Source: Aquifex sp.
GTDB lineage: Bacteria; Aquificota; Aquificia; Aquificales; Aquificaceae
DNA: 5,122 bases
Direction of reading: 5' to 3'
Assembly: GCA_015487405.1 (NCBI GenBank)
Contig: WFPV01000196.1
Span: forward strand, 1 to 5,122
A program made the translations under genes and the position numbers. Each line of letters starts with the position of its first letter. Position 1 is the first letter of the stretch. Positions 1 to 5,068 of this stretch are shown here, in pieces. Under the pieces are notes generated by a model. It made no database searches and was not told where the DNA came from. It saw only the letters and a list, made by a program, of their open reading frames with translations.

Positions 1-572
1 AGTTTATTCTTGAGTTCTCTTATAAGCTCTCCCTTCCTTTTCGCTTCTTCGTTCCAAGTCCATAGGACGAGGTGTCCCACTATGAGGGTGGGGCTTGCGG
101 CTTCCTTTAGGAGCTTTACCGCTTCTTTTAGAGCCTCTTCGTAGCTGACCTTTTCTCCCTTTACGAAACCTATCTCGGTGGAGGTCTCCTTAACTATGGG
201 AAGTCTTGACATGTCCTCCGCAGGTCCAGGTGCTACCTTGGGCACTTTGTAGTATTCGGGGAAGAACTCCTTTAGGGTTTCGTTGGGAATGGGTCTCTGG
301 GCGCTCGTTCTCTTTTGTATGGTTTGGAGCTTTGGCTTTATAGAAAGGAGCTTTTCACTGTCTTTTACGTAGAGGTCAAGCTCTACCTGAAACTCTCCGT
401 GGTAAGCCTTTTCCTCCTCCTCTATTCCGAGGGAGTAGCAGGTCACTCCCTCTATGTCTATGAGGACTCCGTTAGCTCCCCACTCCTTTGCCTTCTTAAA
501 GATTTCGTATCTCTTTTCATAGAACTCGTTACAGCAGTGTCCTATGTAGGTGTAATCATTTTCCCATACCAC
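1..572 (-). CDS. Unrecognised protein, partial; start probably lost
   Basis: The minus strand is open for about 190 codons and runs off the left edge, so the C-terminus is missing. I do not recognise the family. Visible in the translation are a Cys-Cys pair near residues 13-14 (GHCCNEFYEKRY), a segment GVLIDIEGVTCYSLG around residues 35-50 with another Cys, an acidic stretch, and later EALKEAVKLLKEAASPTLIVGHLVLWTW. That last part loosely recalls the segment before the substrate-domain strand in molybdopterin oxidoreductases such as formate or formylmethanofuran dehydrogenases, but this is only an impression. Codon use (AGA/AGG, ATA, AAG) matches serS, so it was a real gene. The first possible start is a GTG at 572 without a Shine-Dalgarno sequence. 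The first ATG is at residue 121, and an in-frame TAA lies at 582-584. The 5' end abuts the transposase relic, so I infer that the N-terminus and promoter were removed by that insertion or deletion. Confidence 0.6.
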   Translation of the reverse strand, partial: MVWENDYTYIGHCCNEFYEKRYEIFKKAKEWGANGVLIDIEGVTCYSLGIEEEEKAYHGEFQVELDLYVKDSEKLLSIKPKLQTIQKRTSAQRPIPNETLKEFFPEYYKVPKVAPGPAEDMSRLPIVKETSTEIGFVKGEKVSYEEALKEAVKLLKEAASPTLIVGHLVLWTWNEEAKRKGELIRELKNK

Positions 573-978
573 TGAAGGTAATTATGGGTACTAAAGACTG
601 TGGAAAGCAAAGTTGATGCCTTAAGGTTCTTAAATAAGTTGTGGGAGAAGAATCAATCAAGTGGAAAAATCTCCGGAGAATGCCAAGATAAGGAGGAGGG
701 AGAATAGAGATATGGGCTAATTGGGAATAGATGTAGGTCCAGAAGCTTTTCATCTCTGGTGGCATTCACTCGCTAAGTTTCTAAGAAGTATCGGTAGAAA
801 TGTTGTAGAGAGGTTTTTTAGACACATAAAGCATAGAATGAAAGTTTTTTACAAGCGCGTCCCTCACAATGCTAAATATGAAACTGTCCGGTCTTGGCTC
901 GCTTCCTTCATTTTCATTAAATTAATGTCTAAACTTGGCGTTCTCCTTCTTGATTTATAAAAACTTTAGGGAAGAGTT
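573..978 (+). mobile_element. Decayed DDE insertion-sequence remnant
   Basis: This stretch between two minus-strand genes contains only fragments of a plus-strand transposase in different frames. Both flanking genes end abruptly at its borders: the left neighbour lacks a start and the right neighbour lacks most of its 3' end. I see no clear terminal inverted repeats or target-site duplication, so the limits are approximate. A short inverted repeat (AAAACT ... AGTTTT, about 960-980) follows the transposase stop. Confidence 0.55.
582..960 (+). pseudogene. IS6/IS240-like DDE transposase, C-terminal relic with frameshifts
   Basis: The best-preserved part is 721-960, read from the codon after a TAA. 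It has IDVGPEAFHLWW (a worn version of the second catalytic motif, normally DGGPWY-like), then GRNVVERFFRHIKHRMKVFY with the catalytic Glu (about position 808), and PHNAKYETVRSWLASF. This is the typical C-terminal pattern of IS240-type DDE domains (Glu, then RFFR..K.R.K.FY). Upstream, in another frame (about 582-707), LWVLKTVESKVDALRFLNKL resembles the preceding part of the catalytic domain (xxDALxFLxK). A TAG at 705-707 and a TAA at 718-720 separate the pieces, and the N-terminal helix-turn-helix and first Asp are not visible. A full-length relative would be about 200-240 residues, so this is an inactive remnant. Confidence 0.75.
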
Positions 979-1279
979 TTAAAGCTGCTTTTTTGTTTTC
1001 AAACTTAGTTTACTCCAGTCGGGCATTCCGCCGGGTGTTCCGTTATAGACTATCCACTTTATGTAATCCATTCCCCTCTGTCTCATTATTTCGGGCTTTA
1101 GAGGAGGTCCCGTAGCTCCACCCCTAAGCATACCGTGACATCCTGCACAACGGTCAAAGTAGATTTGTGCCGCCTTTTTCATCTCTTCGGGGGGTGAGTT
1201 TAGGAACTTTGTTTTCGGCTTTTGCAACGCCACCTCCCACGAGCAGGGTGCTAACGCCCAAGGCAAGAGCACGCCTCAT
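979..1279 (-). pseudogene. nirS: NirS-like cytochrome c domain, frameshifted and 3'-truncated
   Basis: The start is ATG at 1279, seven to eight bases after AAAGGAGGGA. It gives MRRALALGVSTLLVGGGVAKA, a Sec signal peptide with an AKA cleavage site, so the mature protein would be periplasmic. A run of six C (plus-strand G at 1189-1194) then puts the rest out of frame. With five C the protein would read LTPEEMKKAAQIYFDRC and continue without a break. The second part has the haem c motif CAGCH, then LRGGATGPPLKPE and NGTPGGMPDW, where the Met is a likely distal haem ligand. These blocks match the N-terminal c domain of cytochrome cd1 nitrite reductase (nitrite to nitric oxide). The frame stops at 979 after about 99 residues. 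The last helix of the c domain and the whole d1 propeller (about 400 residues) are absent, replaced by the transposase relic. A small cytochrome of NirC or c551 type is the alternative, but the missing C-terminal helix argues for a broken gene. Confidence 0.75.
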
Positions 1280-1286
1280 AATTAAT

Positions 1287-1296
1287 CCCTCCTTTA
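1287..1296 (-). promoter_or_regulatory. Strong ribosome binding site of the cytochrome gene
   Basis: On the minus strand AAAGGAGGGA lies seven to eight bases before ATG 1279. It is the only strong Shine-Dalgarno sequence I see in the window. It decides in favour of ATG 1279, and against the GTG at 1272 that opens the haem-motif frame, so it is the main argument that a frameshift separates signal peptide and haem domain. Confidence 0.75.
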
Positions 1297-1315
1297 TGAC
1301 CTTAATCAGCAAATA

Positions 1316-1344
1316 AATATATACTTTCTTGTTTTCTTAGTCAA
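1316..1344 (-). promoter_or_regulatory. Sigma70-type promoter of the cytochrome gene
   Basis: On the minus strand TTGACT (1344-1339) and TATATT (1321-1316) are separated by exactly 17 bases. Each matches the housekeeping consensus at five of six positions. Transcription would start near 1309, giving a leader of about 30 bases before ATG 1279 that includes the ribosome binding site. The spacing and position relative to the start codon make this the best promoter in the window. It now drives a broken gene. Confidence 0.65.
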
Positions 1345-1355
1345 ATATTTTTTCG

Positions 1356-1389
1356 ATGAAAAACTCATTTTTTGTATTGAAAAATTCAA
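1356..1389 (-). promoter_or_regulatory. Two similar 13-bp palindromes 21 bp apart, possible operators
   Basis: On the plus strand TTGAAAAATTCAA (1377-1389) is a perfect palindrome with 5-bp arms, and ATGAAAAACTCAT (1356-1368) is a related one with 4-bp arms. Ten of 13 bases agree. Their centres are 21 bp apart, about two helical turns, and lie near -53 and -74 relative to the predicted start at about 1309. Phased sites upstream of -35 would suit an activator. The region is AT-rich, so chance similarity is possible. They do not look like classic FNR or NNR boxes (TTGAT-N4-ATCAA). Confidence 0.3.
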
Positions 1390-1391
1390 GG

Positions 1392-1408
1392 ACCGCCCTC
1401 CGGGCGGT
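1392..1408 (-). terminator. GC-rich hairpin after serS, probable terminator
   Basis: A perfect 7-bp stem, ACCGCCC/GGGCGGT, with a 3-base loop begins four bases after the serS stop codon. The base run that follows on the minus strand is CCTTGAATTTTTC, so the U-rich tract is delayed by about seven bases. It is therefore not a textbook intrinsic terminator, but it is the only strong stem in the intergenic region and sits correctly to end the serS transcript before the cytochrome promoter. Confidence 0.55.
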
Positions 1409-1411
1409 ATT

Positions 1412-2692
1412 TTAATCTTCAGGTTTTATAACATCCGTTCCCACGTAATCCCTCAGGACTTCGGGAACTACAACGCTTCCGTCTTCCTGCTGGTGGTTCT
1501 CCAATATTGCCGCAAGGGTTCTTCCTACCGCAAGTCCCGAGCCGTTTAGAGTATGAACGAACCTGTTCTTTCCGGTTTTACTGTCCTTAAAGCGTGTGTT
1601 CATACGCCTTGCCTGAAAGTCCTCACAGTTGGAGCAGGAGGAAATCTCCCTATACCTGTTCTGGGAAGGAAACCACACTTCTATGTCGTAGGTCTTTGCC
1701 GCAGAAAAGCCCAGGTCCCCCGTGCAGAGCTCCACCACCCTATAGGGAAGCCCCAGGAGCTGGAGGACTTCCTCCGCGTCCCTCGTTAACTTCTCAAGCT
1801 CCTCGTAAGAGGTGTCCGGATGGACTATCTTTACGAGCTCCACCTTATCAAACTGGTGCTGCCTGATAATTCCCCTTATGTCTTTGCCGTAAGCTCCCGC
1901 CTCCCTTCTGTAGCAGGGAGTGTAGGCTGTGTAGTAAATCGGAAGCTCTTCTTCTTTCAGTATCTCGTCCCTGTGAAGGTTTGTGAGGGGTACTTCCGCG
2001 GTAGGAATTAAGTAGAGCTCGTCCCTCTCACACTTATACAAATCCTCTTCAAACTTCGGAAGCTGTCCCGTTCCGACGAGGATTTCCGGTCTAACTAAGT
2101 GGGGAGGGCAGACCTCCTTATATCCCTTTTTGGTGTGTAAATCCAGCATGAAGTTTATGAGAGCTCTCTCCAATCTTGCTCCCCAACCCTTTATAACGGT
2201 AAACCTGCTTCCCGAAAGCTTGGCTCCCCTTTTGAAGTCTAAAATTCCGAGTTTTTCACCGAGCTCCCAGTGGGATTTTGGCTCAAAATCAAACTCCCTC
2301 GGTTCTCCCCAACGTCTTATTTCTACATTGTCGTTCTCATCTTCCCCCACAGGAACGCTAGGGTGGGGTAGGTTCGGTATCCAGAGGAGGGTGTTCTTTA
2401 GCTCCTCCTCAACCTTTCTCAGCTCCTCCTCCAATTTATCTATTTCTACCTTCAAGCTCTTTACTCTGTTTTGAATCTCGGTAGTGTCTTTCCCTTCCCT
2501 CTTCAGGATACCTATCTGTTTGCTTAGTTCGTTCCTTTCGCGTCTCAGTTCATCCAGTTTCTTGATAATCTCTCGTCTCTTTTTATCAAGCTCTAAAACT
2601 TTGTCAACGAGTTCGGGAAGTTCCTTGTCCCTGGTAGCGAGCCTCTCTTTAACGTATTCGGGATTAGACCTTATCAGTTCTATGTCTATCAT
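1412..2692 (-). CDS. serS: Seryl-tRNA synthetase
   Basis: Cytoplasmic class II aminoacyl-tRNA synthetase that activates serine with ATP and charges tRNA-Ser (and tRNA-Sec where present). The 426 residues are the usual bacterial length. The start MIDIELIRSNPEYVKERL matches the family N-terminus. Residues about 27-100 form the long antiparallel coiled-coil arm that grips the long variable arm of tRNA-Ser. The catalytic domain shows the TAEVPLTN loop (231-238), motif 2 at about 258-285 with YRREAGAYGKDIRGIIRQHQF, and motif 3 at about 382-401 with LNGSGLAVGRTLAAILEN, including the ATP-binding Arg. All key elements are intact. ATG 2692 lies 12 bases after the stop of the membrane-protein gene and has no clear Shine-Dalgarno sequence, which suggests cotranscription and coupled translation. 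A hairpin follows the stop. Confidence 0.98.
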   Translation of the reverse strand: MIDIELIRSNPEYVKERLATRDKELPELVDKVLELDKKRREIIKKLDELRRERNELSKQIGILKREGKDTTEIQNRVKSLKVEIDKLEEELRKVEEELKNTLLWIPNLPHPSVPVGEDENDNVEIRRWGEPREFDFEPKSHWELGEKLGILDFKRGAKLSGSRFTVIKGWGARLERALINFMLDLHTKKGYKEVCPPHLVRPEILVGTGQLPKFEEDLYKCERDELYLIPTAEVPLTNLHRDEILKEEELPIYYTAYTPCYRREAGAYGKDIRGIIRQHQFDKVELVKIVHPDTSYEELEKLTRDAEEVLQLLGLPYRVVELCTGDLGFSAAKTYDIEVWFPSQNRYREISSCSNCEDFQARRMNTRFKDSKTGKNRFVHTLNGSGLAVGRTLAAILENHQQEDGSVVVPEVLRDYVGTDVIKPED

Positions 2693-2704
2693 AAATCTTA
2701 AATT

Positions 2705-3280
2705 CTAAGAAGTTTTTTGAAGCTCCTCAACGGGAGCTTTTAAAAATCCAATTAATGCTAGAAACCATCCAACGAGCATTATGAAGAAGCCTATAACTAT
2801 TATGCTCAGAACTCCTCCCCAGAATACCAAATTCCCAGCAAGTCTGAAGAGCCCATAGTTTAGTGCTTCTCCGAGAGCCATCAAGCTCTTTTTAAAAAGG
2901 TAGGAAGTAAATACCCAGAGGAGATATCCCAGGAACATAATTCCTAAAGAAAGAGCGGTAAGGCTGTATCCGACGGGAGTTATTCCGCTGAGGAAACCAA
3001 CGAGAAACACCACTTCCGCCACTATCTGAAGGATAATCCCTAAGAGGAAGTTCCTAAATATCTCGGGATGCCCTAAAGCCTTCCCATAAAAGTAAGTAGA
3101 TGCAATTAGAGCTACAGTTCCTAAAATTCCTATAGCTTTTGAAAGTAAGTCTAAGATTCCTACAAGCTCCTCGTTGAACCTTGTAGCTTCATATCCACTC
3201 CAAACGCCGAGGATAACGGCTACAAAAATAAGAACAACTCCCCACACTCCCCACCTTTTTGCCCTTTTCAACTCATCCAT
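2705..3280 (-). CDS. Small multi-pass membrane protein, DUF996-like
   Basis: A 191-residue hydrophobic protein, function unknown. A short basic N-terminus (MDELKRAKRW) is followed by predicted membrane segments at about 11-28, 46-65, 78-98, 106-128 and a long one or two at 148-180, then a short polar tail (KAPVEELQKTS). The Gly-rich helices and the final block GWFLALIGFLKAP recall the DUF996 family of prokaryotic integral membrane proteins; that assignment is from memory and moderate only. I chose ATG 3280 because the longer frame from 3319 would overlap the divergent amidohydrolase start at 3300 and adds a non-hydrophobic, non-conserved-looking stretch. There is no Shine-Dalgarno sequence. 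serS starts 12 bases downstream on the same strand, so the two are probably one operon, though a functional link is not evident. Confidence 0.85.
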   Translation of the reverse strand: MDELKRAKRWGVWGVVLIFVAVILGVWSGYEATRFNEELVGILDLLSKAIGILGTVALIASTYFYGKALGHPEIFRNFLLGIILQIVAEVVFLVGFLSGITPVGYSLTALSLGIMFLGYLLWVFTSYLFKKSLMALGEALNYGLFRLAGNLVFWGGVLSIIVIGFFIMLVGWFLALIGFLKAPVEELQKTS

Positions 3281-3299
3281 ACGTTCTAATTTTAAGCCT
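3281..3299. promoter_or_regulatory. 19-bp divergent start region with shared AT box
   Basis: Only 19 bases separate the two divergent ATG codons, and neither has a ribosome binding site. The AT box gives TAAAAT on the minus strand (3294-3289) and TAATTT on the plus strand (3287-3292). Used as -10 elements, each would start transcription within a few bases of its own ATG, giving nearly leaderless mRNAs. No good -35 boxes are seen at the right distance, so this is a suggestion only. Confidence 0.3.
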
Positions 3300-4367
3300 A
3301 TGCTCGTGGACGCCCACACCCACTTAGAGCTCTTTGCCTTTTGGGAAGTTCCCTTTGATGAGTTTTCTGATAAAGAGGAGTTAATTAAATACCTGCGGTC
3401 GCTAAGGAAGAAGAAGTTAGCAGCCTACGGACTGGACTACTCCCTCGGACTTACTCCCGAAGATTTAAACGAACTCCCTTATCCTGTCCTACTTATATAC
3501 AAGGACGGACACAAAGGCATCGGAAACGAGGCACTCGTACAGGAGTTCAATCTGAACGGTCCCATTCTCAAGGAGCACAAACTTTGGGAAGTTGCCAACA
3601 AGCTAAAGCCGAAAGGAGAAGATATGAGGGAAGCCTTGGAAAGAGGACTTCGAAAAGCTAAGGATATGGGACTGAATGAGATTCACGACTTTGTGGACGA
3701 AGATCTGGCAAGACTGTACTGGGAAATAGAACTGCCCCTAAACGTGGTACTCATGCCTTACTTTGAACACCGCGAAGCGGTTCTCAAATACTCAAATAAA
3801 AAACTAAAAATAGGCTGGGTAAAGATTTACGTAGATGGCTCAATCTCCGCACGCACCGCTTACCTGAAAGAGCCCTACGAGGACACTCAAACCCGCGGAG
3901 TTCTGCTCGTTGAGGAAAAGAAACTCGCTGAGATGATAAGGGAAGTGGAAGCCTTAGGTCTGAGGGTAGCTCTTCACGCCATAGGGGACGGAGCAATAGA
4001 GGTTTGCTTGAACGCCTTTGAAAGGGCTAAGATTACCCGCAAATATCACAGGATTGAACACGCGGAGCTAATAACGGAGGAGCAAATAAATAGGGCTAAG
4101 GAGCTTGAACTGCTTCTATGCATGCAGCCAAACTTTAGCTGTTACTACTCAGAGATTTATAAAAGAGCCCTCGGAGAGAGAGCCAGGAGGATTAACCCCT
4201 TTGATAAAGTTTACGAGGCGGGCGTTGAACTTATATTCGGAACGGACATGATGCCCTTTGATGTGAACTACGCCTTTGGGTGTGCCAAGAAAAAACTTCC
4301 CGAAAAGGTGGTTCTACACCTATTTGGAGGTTGGAAGAAAGTTAAGGATTACGTAAACTGTGTGTGA
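3300..4367 (+). CDS. Metal-dependent amidohydrolase, YtcJ/amidohydrolase-3 type
   Basis: A 355-residue TIM-barrel hydrolase, probably cytoplasmic; substrate unknown (relatives act on amides, cyclic amides or related C-N bonds). Metal-site residues are all visible: HTH at 6-8 (VDAHTHLE), the likely carboxylated Lys 175 in WVKIYVDGSISARTAYL, His 226 in LHAIGDGA, His 254 in HRIEHAEL and Asp 316 in IFGTDMMPF. KDGHKGIGNEAL (68-79) matches the YtcJ-type active-site loop. The start is ATG 3300 because VDAHTHL normally follows directly; the 42 extra codons upstream to 3174 only mirror the opposite gene. It is shorter than typical YtcJ proteins (over 500 residues): the flanking beta-sandwich halves are missing at both ends. 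The N-terminal absence looks natural. At the C-terminus the stop codon lies in the right end of the TnpB element, so some residues may have been lost. It diverges from the membrane-protein gene. Confidence 0.88.
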   Translation: MLVDAHTHLELFAFWEVPFDEFSDKEELIKYLRSLRKKKLAAYGLDYSLGLTPEDLNELPYPVLLIYKDGHKGIGNEALVQEFNLNGPILKEHKLWEVANKLKPKGEDMREALERGLRKAKDMGLNEIHDFVDEDLARLYWEIELPLNVVLMPYFEHREAVLKYSNKKLKIGWVKIYVDGSISARTAYLKEPYEDTQTRGVLLVEEKKLAEMIREVEALGLRVALHAIGDGAIEVCLNAFERAKITRKYHRIEHAELITEEQINRAKELELLLCMQPNFSCYYSEIYKRALGERARRINPFDKVYEAGVELIFGTDMMPFDVNYAFGCAKKKLPEKVVLHLFGGWKKVKDYVNCV

Positions 4368-4404
4368 ACTACCCTGCATCAAAGATGCGAGACTTCGGCT
4401 GGGT
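4364..4404 (-). ncRNA. Right-end hairpin, probable 3' part of an omega RNA
   Basis: Directly after the tnpB stop the minus strand reads CAGCCGAAGTCTC, then a stem GCATC-TTT-GATGC (4388-4376), then AGGGTAGTTCAC. This layout, GAAG-CTC-stem-GGG-(T)AGTTCAC, is the conserved subterminal right-end structure of many IS605-type elements, where it serves transposition and also forms the scaffold end of the tnpB-associated guide RNA (omega RNA). If so, the guide would be the bases just past the element, here the complement of the amidohydrolase 3' end. Expression and the 5' end of the RNA cannot be seen. Confidence 0.45.
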
Positions 4405-5055
4405 TTACATCCTCTTTGGCTTCAATACCCCGCTTATTAGGTCAAACTTTCCAAGCTTCTTCAAAAAGTTCCTGCAAGCGTTAATATCAGCATTCAACAA
4501 TCCCAAAAACTTAGTTCTAAAAAGTACCCTCTTTATTTTCGCTTCGGGGGTGTAGGTTTCTTTTGAAACAGCTCCACCTTCGGAGCTGTCCACCCCCGAA
4601 GTGTAGACTTCACAAATGTATTCAACTTCTATCCCAAACTCCTTGCATTTGTATTCCAAATACTCTTTAACTTTCCCGTGTGGTAGCAAGCTCCATATTT
4701 GGTCTGCTATGCTGTTTAGGTTGCTTTCTCTGTTTTTGTTTTTAACAGCATCTCCTATGTATATCTTCTTAACTCCGTATTTGAGGACAAGCTCCAAAAT
4801 TTGATTGCTTACGGTATGAGCAAAATGTCTTAAAAGCCTCTTAACCTTTAGCCAAAGTCTTGAAATCCTCTCTTCCAAAAGGTGGGTCAAAAATCCTTTC
4901 TTCTTAGCTCCCTCTAACCTTCTTTGAAGGGATGCTATCTTCCTGAGGTATTTCCTCAAAAGGCTTTTAAGTCCTTTGCCATCAATTATGAACGGTTGTT
5001 TTATTCCTTCTATCACTATCGCAAAGAAGTTTGAAGAATTAGGGTCTAATACCAT
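4405..5055 (-). CDS. tnpB: TnpB-like RNA-guided nuclease homologue, RuvC domain, zinc-finger-less type
   Basis: The 216-residue frame carries the RuvC-like catalytic half of TnpB. The first Asp is in MVLDPNSSNFFAIV (D4). The second site is KKIYIGDAVKN (D102, where many TnpBs have Glu), and the third is LNADINACRNFLKK (D190). Between 150 and 180, where classical TnpB has a four-Cys zinc finger (YTSxxCSxCG), this protein has YTSGVDSSEGG and YTPEAKIKRVLF with no Cys pairs, as in a known TnpB subfamily with YTS...KRGLF. TnpB proteins cut DNA under an omega-RNA guide and help retain the element. ATG 5055 is only the first Met in an open frame that goes back to a TAA at 5107-5109. The homologous N-terminal part (SLKIKPNLLKNERV) continues upstream and then in another frame, so the gene is probably broken and this frame is a fragment. 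It converges on the amidohydrolase, 37 bases apart. Confidence 0.85.
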   Translation of the reverse strand: MVLDPNSSNFFAIVIEGIKQPFIIDGKGLKSLLRKYLRKIASLQRRLEGAKKKGFLTHLLEERISRLWLKVKRLLRHFAHTVSNQILELVLKYGVKKIYIGDAVKNKNRESNLNSIADQIWSLLPHGKVKEYLEYKCKEFGIEVEYICEVYTSGVDSSEGGAVSKETYTPEAKIKRVLFRTKFLGLLNADINACRNFLKKLGKFDLISGVLKPKRM

Positions 5056-5068
5056 TACTCTTTCGTTT

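Noticed and set aside
315..575. Plus-strand 86-codon open frame
   Set aside because: It lies opposite the minus-strand gene at 1-572, whose codon use is native. The plus product is a low-complexity Leu/Val/Tyr mirror with no ribosome binding site.
556..765. Minus-strand 69-codon open frame
   Set aside because: It runs antisense through the transposase relic and into the start of the left gene. No recognisable motif or ribosome binding site.
1316..1345. Sigma54 (-24/-12) promoter upstream of the cytochrome gene
   Set aside because: A TTTGC is present near 1310 but no GG at the required distance, whereas a sigma70-type pair with 17-bp spacing fits well.
1553..2708. Several plus-strand open frames across serS
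   Set aside because: All are shadows of the serS coding strand. Their products are Ser/Leu- or Pro-rich mirrors with no family resemblance.
3174..3299. Extended start of the amidohydrolase at 3174
   Set aside because: The extra 42 residues are the antisense of the membrane-protein gene, and the family motif VDAHTHL sits right after ATG 3300.
3281..3319. Extended start of the membrane protein at 3319
   Set aside because: It would overlap the divergent amidohydrolase start and add a non-hydrophobic stretch. ATG 3280 gives a normal basic N-terminus.
3784..3996. Minus-strand 70-codon open frame within the amidohydrolase
   Set aside because: Antisense shadow in the middle of a gene with all its catalytic motifs.
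4364..4804. Plus-strand frames opposite tnpB
   Set aside because: Mirror frames of tnpB without ribosome binding sites or motifs.
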